NCBI RefSeq assembly: GCF_014695395.1
Contig: NZ_JACJOF010000025.1
Coordinates: 161,627 to 225,626, forward strand
Source: Nodosilinea sp. FACHB-131
Lineage (GTDB): Bacteria > Cyanobacteriota > Cyanobacteriia > Phormidesmidales > Phormidesmidaceae
Direction of reading: 5' to 3'
DNA length: 64,000 bases
The position numbers and the translations under genes were made by a program. The notes under the pieces were generated by a model. It saw only the letters and a program-made list of their open reading frames with translations. It was not told where the DNA came from and ran no database searches. The first letter of the stretch is position 1; each line of letters starts with the position of its first letter. Positions 40,533 through 47,925 of this stretch are shown one piece after another.

Positions 40533-42110
40533 TTACCACTGCAACGCAGGATCGGGGTTAGGGCTGAGGGGTACAGGTTTGCAAATAAACGCCAGGATGT
40601 AGATTTGGTCAGCAGCCGTGGAGGTGGTTTTCGTTTGGCTGGGTTCCTGCGAAACCTTGCTTGCTTGGGGCAAGGTAGGGCGCATAACGGCTTCCTGCTG
40701 AAGTCGCGAAAACGCCTTTGACGCAGCGGCCTGAGAAATTCCAGGGTTCCTATCTACTGGCTGTAGCGGTTGCTTCAAGGGTAGATCCGTCGGTTCGATA
40801 GTCCGTATCGGCCGGAGTTGAGCCGCATTCAACGAGTTGACCTTAAGCGACTGAGAGAGGTTCCCTGAGGCTAAGTTGGGTTGTGCCGTTTGAGCCAGGA
40901 TGGGATAGGCCAGGTCCAGCGAGGTGACGGGGCTAGCGACTATCTTCATCATGACAGAGGGGCGATCCCAGTAACGTTTGCCCTTAGGAAAATCAGTTGG
41001 GTCAATGAAAATATCAGGGCTAGGCCGTCTAGGGCGAATAACAACGGGCGTGGTCGGGGTTGCGGGCGCAGGTGGTTGAACCCGGCGCTTCACTGTAATG
41101 TTGCGCGCAAACACCACTGCACTGACATAGGCAGGACATTGACCAGCAGGGGGTGTATTGCCGTTGGAGAGCTGTCGAGAGCGATCCATAAACCGCCAAA
41201 AACGAGCTTTAAACAAGTCAGAATCGAGCCAAGTTCGCACGATCGCAGCAGAGCTAAATTCCAGTGAGATTGACTCAATATCGGAGGTTTGGAGGTCGGC
41301 GGCGAGGCGCGATCGCAACTCTGCCGGAGCTGTTTTGACCATCGCATCCACTTCATCCCGGGTCAGGTTAAAGGTTTGCCAAGAACCCGATGCCAACGCA
41401 TTCATCGGCGAAAAACTGCTGGGATAAAATTCCACTCCGTCTACATCGGTTAAAGCATTGATGTTGGGGTCAAATTTACTGTTCCATTCTCCCCAGGTTC
41501 TATGGGGGTTTTTGGCCCCCAAGCGACTGCGTATCTCTTGAGATTGCTCTACCTCCTGCTTAAATCCTTCATTCAGCCAGCGGTTTTCTAAATCACGAAG
41601 CTGTTGCCGAAGTCGAGGTTCTTCTATCCTAATCCAGTGCTCTTTGAGGGCAAGGTCAGTTGTGGTCTCGCCAGTCATTTTGGCTGAGTTGTAATGCTCT
41701 TGAAGCACAAACCACTGATCACGAAATTGATTATAGGCTTTCACCGCTGGGCTCTGCTCTGGCCAGCCGTCAGCACCAGCAACACTTAAAAACTGTACGA
41801 CTCGTTGGTATTGGGCTTCTTCTTGAGCCGTGCGGGTAGACTGGGCTAATTCAGTATCATGCCCACCTAAAACGTCGCCATAAACATCCCAAAGATAGTG
41901 GGCTTCTACCGGCTGCCACGCCTGCCCAGCAGGGATTAAGTTGACCAGTAACGAAAATTCTTTTAGTCGAGACACATTGAAATTTTGCACGAAACTCAGG
42001 TCATCCTGGGTATATTGCAGCGGTGTGAGGGGAAAACTGAGAAACGTGTTGTCACCCCCAAAAACACTTTGGGCCTTTTGCGTAAGGGCCAATTGAGCGA
42101 TCGCGTCCAT
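40533..42110 (-). CDS. Uncharacterised protein, paralogue A (C-terminal SPNPxP-W motif)
   Basis: This 525-residue protein lacks a signal peptide. The N-terminal half is helical and acidic. The central region contains SGSWQTFNLT, SISLEFSSAAIVRTWLDSDL and PAYVSAVVFARNITVKR, and a Pro/Arg-rich linker (PPAPATPTTPVVIRPRRP) precedes the C-terminal block ILAFICKPVPLSPNPDPALQW. The order and spacing of these segments match the protein encoded just upstream at 42282, so the two are paralogues. I recognise no catalytic motif. AAGGAAG precedes the ATG at 42110. The two genes lie in tandem, separated by 171 bases with a strong hairpin. Function is unknown. Confidence 0.75.
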   Translation of the reverse strand: MDAIAQLALTQKAQSVFGGDNTFLSFPLTPLQYTQDDLSFVQNFNVSRLKEFSLLVNLIPAGQAWQPVEAHYLWDVYGDVLGGHDTELAQSTRTAQEEAQYQRVVQFLSVAGADGWPEQSPAVKAYNQFRDQWFVLQEHYNSAKMTGETTTDLALKEHWIRIEEPRLRQQLRDLENRWLNEGFKQEVEQSQEIRSRLGAKNPHRTWGEWNSKFDPNINALTDVDGVEFYPSSFSPMNALASGSWQTFNLTRDEVDAMVKTAPAELRSRLAADLQTSDIESISLEFSSAAIVRTWLDSDLFKARFWRFMDRSRQLSNGNTPPAGQCPAYVSAVVFARNITVKRRVQPPAPATPTTPVVIRPRRPSPDIFIDPTDFPKGKRYWDRPSVMMKIVASPVTSLDLAYPILAQTAQPNLASGNLSQSLKVNSLNAAQLRPIRTIEPTDLPLKQPLQPVDRNPGISQAAASKAFSRLQQEAVMRPTLPQASKVSQEPSQTKTTSTAADQIYILAFICKPVPLSPNPDPALQW

Positions 42111-42191
42111 AATTCTTCCTTAAATAGTCGCGCTTAAGATCTAAATTTTGGCAGAAAGAAGGGTATTGCAAAAGAGATAAAAGGCTTGAGA

Positions 42192-42235
42192 AAGATTGAG
42201 ATTTGAATTAAATTATTCACTCAAATCTCAATCTT
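42192..42235. promoter_or_regulatory. Strong stem-loop between the two paralogue genes
   Basis: AAGATTGAGATTTGA at 42192-42206 is the perfect inverse of TCAAATCTCAATCTT at 42221-42235, around a 14-base AT-rich loop. On the minus strand it is followed by a moderately T-rich stretch. It starts 47 bases after the upstream gene's stop and may set the ratio of the two proteins by attenuation or mRNA protection. Confidence 0.7.
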
Positions 42236-42281
42236 AATACTCAAAGTCTGTCTACTCTTTCATCTCATCACTCCGCACAAA

Positions 42282-43850
42282 TTAGATCCACTTCTCGATG
42301 TTGGGCAATGGATTGGGTGACTTGGGCAAAACATGGCACTTAAAGCCAATTACCTGCATCCCTGGCACCTTCATAGTTTGGCCATCAAAGGAATAGCCGT
42401 GCTTAGAAGTAGTTTCACCGAGGCTGGTGCTGCGCTTGTGGGAACCGCCCAGATTAATGGGACCGAGGGAGAGAGCACCGCCGCCATTGGCCGACGACCG
42501 CTCATACTCAGAGAGGTAGTCCGAGAAGCCGCTGCTTTGGCCGAGGGAAAGTTCTAAATCCTTAATCACCACCATCGACGTGGGGTAAGCCGGAATCAAC
42601 CCCTTGGCCGGGTTGCCGCCATCGCTCACCATTTGCGCTTTGGAATCGGGGTTATTTTGATCGAAACGCCAAGTTTTGCTGTTGAGGAAGGCCGTCTTGA
42701 ACCAGGGCCGAGTCACCATCACCTGAGCAATCTTGAACGAAAGCCGGAAGCGAGTACTATCAAACTTCACTTTCGATTCGTAGGAGGAACTAGTGTTGCT
42801 ACCACCACCGCCACCACCCACGGTGAGGAAGCCGAGGCTGAAGCCACCACCGGCTTTGGTACTGGAGGATTGGGACGCATACTTAGAGTTGCGATAGCGG
42901 TTGTAGCGGGAGGAGTTGAAGGTAAACTGTGTCCAGCCGGAGGCACGGGTGAAGTTACCAGGAACGACTGACGTGAAGTAGAAGTCACTGCCTGATGCCA
43001 AACTGGTGAGCTTCGCTTTCAACAAGTCATCGCGATATTGATCTTTCAGCAACGACATATCTCGCTGCATTACTTGATCGATAAAGGCGTTGATTTGCTC
43101 GTAGTCATTCTTGTAGCCGTTGGAGACCCAATCGGCCAGCGCTGCCCGCACCCGATTACGTAGAATATTGGCGTTCATCGCCCAGTAATGCACATCTTCA
43201 GGGCGGCTAGCCGCTAGAGCGGCGATGCGGCGGCTGTTGTACTCCAGAGCAGCGGCTTCGTAATTAGCCATTTTCTCCTGGTAGAGTTTCACAATTGGGC
43301 CATCTTCGGTAATTTCCCGCTCGCGGCCAAACAGATCTGTCTCTGTGCGGGTTACGTTTAGAAGACTTCGAAATTGTTCAATGCGTTGCTTAATATCAGT
43401 GGGTAGTTCCGACTGCATTACCTGGCTCATTCGCAGAACGTATTCGTAGCGTTCAGAGAGCGTACCCTCATTGTTCATTACGCTCAGGCGGGTGAATTGC
43501 TCGTTGTTAAGCTTGGCTAGGTCGGGGACAAAATCGACCATACGGGCAAAGCTTTCAGCCTGCATATAGAGCCGAGCGGTATCGGTTGCCCTTAATTGAT
43601 CGAGAAGCTCTGGGGTAATTTCTGGAGTTTCAGTTTCAGTACCCAGATCTTCAATAGCAGATTTATTGACAATGCCAGTTAAGCCTTGGCTAAGAAAGTC
43701 AAAATCATCGGCCTCAATGGGCATACCAGGTGTTGTCCAGCTAAAGAAGTTATCTTCTGAAGCAGGAACATTATTATCACCACTGGTTAGCACATCGTAT
43801 AGGCTAGCCATAATTGAATTGGCTAAAGCACTCGGAGTCTCGAAGGACAT
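42282..43850 (-). CDS. Uncharacterised protein, paralogue B, with Gly/Ser-rich hairpins
   Basis: This 522-residue protein has no signal peptide. The N-terminal 290 residues are helical. The second half carries ASGWTQFTFN, RLSFKIAQVMVTRPWFKTAF, PAYPTSMVVIKDLELSLG and the C-terminal FKCHVLPKSPNPLPNIEKW, matching paralogue A. It has two extra Gly/Ser-rich segments, KAGGGFSLGFLTVGGGGGGS and GGGALSLGPINLGGSHKRS, that could be amphipathic beta-hairpins such as those used for membrane insertion or assembly; that reading is inference. The start is ATG 43850 (MSFETPSAL) behind TAGGAGA at good spacing. Function is unknown. Confidence 0.75.
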   Translation of the reverse strand: MSFETPSALANSIMASLYDVLTSGDNNVPASEDNFFSWTTPGMPIEADDFDFLSQGLTGIVNKSAIEDLGTETETPEITPELLDQLRATDTARLYMQAESFARMVDFVPDLAKLNNEQFTRLSVMNNEGTLSERYEYVLRMSQVMQSELPTDIKQRIEQFRSLLNVTRTETDLFGREREITEDGPIVKLYQEKMANYEAAALEYNSRRIAALAASRPEDVHYWAMNANILRNRVRAALADWVSNGYKNDYEQINAFIDQVMQRDMSLLKDQYRDDLLKAKLTSLASGSDFYFTSVVPGNFTRASGWTQFTFNSSRYNRYRNSKYASQSSSTKAGGGFSLGFLTVGGGGGGSNTSSSYESKVKFDSTRFRLSFKIAQVMVTRPWFKTAFLNSKTWRFDQNNPDSKAQMVSDGGNPAKGLIPAYPTSMVVIKDLELSLGQSSGFSDYLSEYERSSANGGGALSLGPINLGGSHKRSTSLGETTSKHGYSFDGQTMKVPGMQVIGFKCHVLPKSPNPLPNIEKWI

Positions 43851-44144
43851 AATCAGGTCTCCTAATTTTAAGGCACAGCTTTGGCAGCCTAATCTTTTCA
43901 AATTCGTAAATCCATCCTGGGTCTACCCATTCAGGAATTTATAGTTTCAGTCGCTCAGGAATTGAGAAGCGAAAATGCTGCCGGTTGACTATGTTTCTAA
44001 GTATGGAAGCCCAATACTCTTTTGACATGACCCACGTGGGTACTTCTTACTGACGTCCGATAAGATCCATTGGCATGAAACGGCTTAACCGTTACAATTT
44101 TTCTCGGTTTCGGTGGCCCACTATTGGCTCCGTTTTCGTTTTTC

Positions 44145-44355
44145 GGTAGTACTAGAGAGGTGATGATGCGTTGTAGTAGTGAACAAAATTCCACAGAAAG
44201 CCAATGTGATTACGCAGACTCTTCGAGAAGGCTAAGCTGCGTCTGACGAAGCGTAAAACTCGCTCCAGTGTGAATATGGCCATTCTTGACGGTTCGCTCA
44301 GAGGTGCAATCAGGGCAGGGAGGCATAAGCATCGTTGCGTAGCTTTACTATCACC
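44145..44355 (-). mobile_element. Internally deleted IS1-family element (MITE-like)
   Basis: The minus strand starts with an InsA-like N-terminus (ATG 44326: MPPCPDCTSERTVKNGHIH), then jumps, in a different frame, to an InsB-like C-terminus (RFVRRSLAFSKSLRNHIGF, HYYNASSPL, stop at 44152). The catalytic middle is missing. Imperfect terminal repeats (GGTAGTACTAGAG and, inverted, GGTGATAGTAAAG; 9 of 13 match) bound the element. The C-terminal half is closely similar to the copy at 63868. The element cannot move by itself but might be mobilised by an intact relative. No target-site duplication is clear. Confidence 0.7.
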
Positions 44356-44543
44356 CTAACCAATCCGTCATTACCTCTAGAGTTCTACCCCGATCGCTTT
44401 GGCTACTGCTGGAGTCGCGATCGCACGCAGAGCCATTAATGAGATGAAGCAATCGAACACCTCAGGGAATACTTGGACTATCTACCCCTCAAGGACAAGC
44501 TCGCACTGCTGACCATCCTCCAAATCCAGAATCCTACTTAGCC
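44356..44543. other. Possible gene relics before the SPFH operon
   Basis: The plus strand contains a frame ending FYPDRFGYCWSRDRTQSH and another encoding AIEHLREYLDYLPLKDKLAL up to a stop just before 44541. Neither has a start codon. They look like decayed coding DNA beside the IS1-like element. I see no promoter that I can define. Confidence 0.3.
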
Positions 44544-44714
44544 ATGATCCGGAAGACGCTCAATGTATTTTTCCCGCTAGCGCTCGGAGTCATCTTGTTC
44601 TTGATGGCAAAAGAAGCTTTCAATGCTGCCTTTCCTTTGGCCCTGCCAGCCTCAGTAATCCTGGGGCTGGCAGGCACACTCTCTGTCCTTTACGCTTTGG
44701 CGCAAATCAAATGA
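44544..44714 (+). CDS. Small two-helix membrane protein (56 residues)
   Basis: This short protein (MIRKTLNVFFPLALGVILFL and onward, ending LSVLYALAQIK) has two predicted membrane helices. Its stop overlaps the start of the SPFH lipoprotein gene as ATGA, so the two are probably translationally coupled. No strong Shine-Dalgarno precedes its ATG. Coupling and membrane location suggest it works with the SPFH protein. No family is recognised. Confidence 0.55.
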   Translation: MIRKTLNVFFPLALGVILFLMAKEAFNAAFPLALPASVILGLAGTLSVLYALAQIK

Positions 44715-45538
44715 AGACCAAGACCCTTGGAATCTCGATCGTTCTCTCTGCCACTCTTCTCGGCGGTTGCGCTACCGTCCCTCCTGGCAATGTTGGGGTA
44801 AAGGTTTATCAGGCGGGCGGCAAGCGTGGTCAGATGGAAACCCTTGAGGTGGGGCGCTACGGTGTCAACCCGGTGACCGAGGACATCTACAACTTCCCCA
44901 CCTACCGCCAGAACTTGGTTTGGGAGCGCAGCGACAACCCTGACCAGAATGAGCAGATTACCCTCAACTCATCCGAGGGCGCTAGCTTCACGGCAGACGT
45001 GGCTATCTCCTACAGCTTCGCCCCCGACAAGGCCGAGCAAATCTTTTCTGAGTTTCGCCAGTCCCCTGAAATGATTGCAGATGTCTACGTTCGACGCATG
45101 GTGCAGGACTCCTTTAACCGAGTTGGCTCCACCATGAAAGCAATCGAAATCTACGGAGAGCAGAAAAGCCTGTTCCTCGACACCGTCCTCAAGGAGATTC
45201 AGTCCGACCTAGATCCCCTCGGTTTCCAGGTCCACTCCATCAGCTTTGTCTCCCTCCGTCCAGACGCAGAGCTACAGGCTGCCATCAACTCTGTCATCAC
45301 CGCTAAGCAGGAGGCGGAGCGGGCGCGACAGGAAGTAGAAAAGGCGAAGGCCAACGGTGAGGCAACGGTCGCCACCGCCCGTGCCCAGGCAGAAGCTAAC
45401 CGCCTTCAGCAAGAGTCTATCTCTGCCGAACTACTCCAGCAACGTGCAATCGAAAAGTGGAACGGGGTTCTCCCTCAAGTGACGGGCGAAACCGTCCCAT
45501 TTATTAACCTTCAGCAACCCGCTCCGCCCGCCCAGTAG
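44711..45538 (+). CDS. SPFH/prohibitin-like domain lipoprotein
   Basis: This 275-residue protein has a lipoprotein signal (ATLLGGC, Cys20), so it is probably anchored to a membrane facing the periplasm. A band-7/SPFH domain follows (about residues 25-190) with VPPGNVGVKVY, FTADVAISYSF and LDPLGFQVHSISFVSLRPDA, then a coiled coil (AKQEAERARQEVEKAKA, TARAQAEANRL). Such proteins oligomerise into membrane scaffolds or bind proteases. Prohibitin-like lipoproteins of this size are also found in phage genomes, so recent transfer is possible. It is coupled to the small membrane protein gene upstream. Confidence 0.85.
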   Translation: MKTKTLGISIVLSATLLGGCATVPPGNVGVKVYQAGGKRGQMETLEVGRYGVNPVTEDIYNFPTYRQNLVWERSDNPDQNEQITLNSSEGASFTADVAISYSFAPDKAEQIFSEFRQSPEMIADVYVRRMVQDSFNRVGSTMKAIEIYGEQKSLFLDTVLKEIQSDLDPLGFQVHSISFVSLRPDAELQAAINSVITAKQEAERARQEVEKAKANGEATVATARAQAEANRLQQESISAELLQQRAIEKWNGVLPQVTGETVPFINLQQPAPPAQ

Positions 45539-45871
45539 CTTAGCCACGCGATCGCTAAGCACTTCACTTGGCGATCGCCCTAGTTCAGGCTGATTTAATC
45601 TGCAACTTGAATTAGCCCACAAAGAAAATAGTTCGTTGTTAGCGATGTGTCCCTTATCGGACGCATGACAGAGCGCACATGCTGCGGAAGACCCAAGGTC
45701 TGAACGTTCTGGCAAAGGAACTAGGCGTTGAGCCGGAGACGGGGAAGAGCATTGAGCCCTGACACAGGCCAACCGGTACAGCGATCATCGAGTGCTTTTT
45801 ATAAGTGAATAGGTGCGCCGAAAAGCAATCACCTGGAACTAGCCAATATTGCCCCACTTCAGCACAGCCCA

Positions 45872-45914
45872 AACGAAACCCCCACAGGCACCGCTGGCCT
45901 GTGGGGGTTTCGTT
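45872..45914. terminator. Strong bidirectional terminator-like hairpin
   Basis: AACGAAACCCCCACAGGC at 45872-45889 is perfectly complementary to 45897-45914, giving an 18-pair stem around a seven-base loop. The stem ends in an AAA/TTT-containing part on either side, so it could stop transcription from both directions. Confidence 0.85.
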
Positions 45915-46027
45915 CTTAAGGTGCATCTACGATTCAGGACGTCCTACCCGTTGCCTACTTATGGTGCCCTCGTCAGTGATGGCGGTAGCAGGGGTAAGCT
46001 GTTTGGCGTAAATGGAATTTCACATCT

Positions 46028-46057
46028 GCCCCTGGCTATCGCCGGGGGCTTTGTTTT
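46028..46057 (+). terminator. Rho-independent terminator
   Basis: GCCCCTGGC and GCCGGGGGC form a nine-pair stem (one G-U) around TATC, followed by TTTGTTTT. Confidence 0.8.
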
Positions 46058-46150
46058 GAGAACCTTCAGTCGGAAGTCAGGGGGTAAGCATGTGTATCTC
46101 GGAGCCATTGGTACTTAGGGGTAGTTGTGCAAGTAAATGAGCCGTGATGT

Positions 46151-47230
46151 TTAGCGAAATACTTCCTCAACAATGTTTTTTCGCTTTTCACCGTTTGTCT
46201 TGCCTGAATAACTTTCTTTGTTCTCACTTACAGGCGACACATCTTCTGCTCTGACTTCTTGCACCTGACCAACGATGAAAATGAGTGTGAAGGGTTGTTT
46301 CATTTCGCGCTCGACAAAGGCTTGCAGCAAAGACACTTGCTTGGGCGTAATCGGGTCTTGAGCGCGCACATCTAAATATACTTCTGGTGGATCCGTTAAC
46401 CAATTAGTTCGAATTTTTAACAACCCCAAGCGCTGAAAGGTCACGGTGCGATTGAGCAGTGCTTGCTTCAAGCTCGTTTCTAACTGTGCCTGTCGCACAA
46501 GGCGAAAAAAACCAATACCCAGTGGGACAAACAGCATGGCGGTTAATGCGAGTGTCCAGAGCAATGCCCGATGAGCACGGCGCAGCGAGGCATAGCCAGC
46601 GAACAAGAACGCAAGCATACAAGCAAGCGTAATGCCCAGCAGGTTTGTGAGGTAGAGCAGCATTGCCCCCCAACTCAGCGACCAGTTCGCCTGCGACAGC
46701 CCCAAACCAACGACACAAATGGGCGGCATTAGAGCGACCGCGACCGCAGTTCCGGCTAAACTCCCCGAAATCTTAGGCTGTACCTTGGCATAGCCGCTAA
46801 TGCCGCCTGCTACTATCGCAATGCCTAGATCCAACAGCGTAGGCGCTGAGCGGGCAAGCACTTCGCTATCATAGCTAGGAATACCGACCAGTTTCCCAAG
46901 ACTAAACGCGATCGCGACCGCTAATAAAGTGCCAACAATGATGGCAATTATGCCTTTGCGAAACAGAGGGATTTCTCCCTGCAGAGCACCAAAGGCCAGT
47001 CCGCGAATTGGCAGCATCAGCGGGGCAATGATCATTGCCCCAATAATCACAGCAGCACTGTTTGCCAGTAAGCCAAAGGTAGCGATTGCACAGGAACCAA
47101 CAACTAAAGCTAGGTAAGACGAGTCCACTGTAGCTTCTGCTAGCAAGTCTGCCTGAAGCTGCTGTAATTGGACTAGTTCTGCCTCTTTACGTTGAAAGTG
47201 CCGGAAACGTCTACGCAGGTCGTTCAGCAA
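46151..47230 (-). CDS. DUF389 family membrane protein
   Basis: This 359-residue protein has about six membrane helices and the DUF389 hallmarks: GAMIIAPLMLPIRGLAFG, then AGTAVAVALMPPICVVGLGL. A hydrophilic C-terminal tail (VSPVSENKESYSGKT) is present. The family is found widely in bacteria; its substrate is unknown. The start is TTG 47230, supported by AAGGAG at good spacing. A second, longer DUF389 protein is encoded at 54366, so the region carries two different members of the family. Confidence 0.88.
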   Translation of the reverse strand: MLNDLRRRFRHFQRKEAELVQLQQLQADLLAEATVDSSYLALVVGSCAIATFGLLANSAAVIIGAMIIAPLMLPIRGLAFGALQGEIPLFRKGIIAIIVGTLLAVAIAFSLGKLVGIPSYDSEVLARSAPTLLDLGIAIVAGGISGYAKVQPKISGSLAGTAVAVALMPPICVVGLGLSQANWSLSWGAMLLYLTNLLGITLACMLAFLFAGYASLRRAHRALLWTLALTAMLFVPLGIGFFRLVRQAQLETSLKQALLNRTVTFQRLGLLKIRTNWLTDPPEVYLDVRAQDPITPKQVSLLQAFVEREMKQPFTLIFIVGQVQEVRAEDVSPVSENKESYSGKTNGEKRKNIVEEVFR

Positions 47231-47479
47231 ACTCTTCTCCTTCTCAGCTTCAAGTTCCCGTTTGTCCTCAACATCCTACCCGCAATTCTAACGGTCATAT
47301 AGAATCAGAGGTCATGTAAAAATAGACTATAGGTAAACGCAATTTCTCTATGAAATAAGTCGTTTTCGGACCGATAGCAGTTGAACTCCTATTGGGTGAA
47401 GGCGCGATCTAAGCTAATCTAAAGCAGTTTCTATTAGTGCTCTCGGTTTCGTTAAGTGTGGCAACCTTACCTCAAGTTT

Positions 47480-47915
47480 TTAGCTAATTTCGCCACATTC
47501 CTCACACGCTGCTACCAGTAATTATCAGGTTAGGGTTAGCCTTTGTAGATGTGCGTCCGGTTCAACCTTTGATCGGGACTGATGAGGCAATTGCTCGTCA
47601 GGCTACCTCCAGCGAGTAATACAATACCTGGAAAATATTGAAACTCGTCCGGGCATTAGTCCAGAGTTTTATCGATATCAAGCAGCACTGGTGCAAGGTG
47701 AATTACTCTCTCTCCGAACAGAACTTGATCAACTTCTGAATGAATATCCCAATCCGCAAGATTTTATCGCAGCTAAATGCGATCGAAACTGCAAGCAATT
47801 GGAGCAGAAACCTACGTTAATTTTGTTCGGGTAGGGCAACTTACCCGAGAACTTTCATCTTTTTTTGCAACAAACGGCAGAGGGTGAAGATAGATAGATA
47901 AGCGAGGCAAAACGG
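47480..47915 (+). pseudogene. Frameshifted gene remnant of unknown family
   Basis: Three successive frames on the plus strand look like one decayed coding region. The first contains LLPVIIRLGLAFVDVRPVQP and ends at a stop near 47620. The second contains IETRPGISPEFYRYQAALVQ and LLNEYPNPQDFIAAKC. The third contains AETYVNFVRVGQLTRELSSF and runs to about 47895. No start codon introduces the series. I cannot name the family. It fills most of the 695-bp gap between the DUF389 gene and the kinase gene. Confidence 0.45.
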
Positions 47916-47925
47916 CATCAACTAC

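Larger units (their letters stand above)
45539..46150. other. Intergenic stretch with two hairpins
   Basis: No gene is supported here. Several frames are open for 60-110 codons, but they overlap the hairpins and have no relatives that I recognise. The stretch separates the plus-strand SPFH gene from the minus-strand DUF389 gene. Confidence 0.5.

Noticed and set aside
44031..44042. Perfect 12-bp palindrome ACCCACGTGGGT as an operator
   Set aside because: It is striking but single, short and not near a clear start codon; chance cannot be excluded.
43997..44194. 65-codon minus-strand frame
   Set aside because: It begins inside the IS1-like remnant in the wrong frame and runs into non-coding DNA.
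45431..46118. Several open frames of 68-113 codons on both strands
   Set aside because: They run through the perfect inverted repeat at 45872-45914 and the terminator at 46028, and none has a ribosome site or recognisable relatives.
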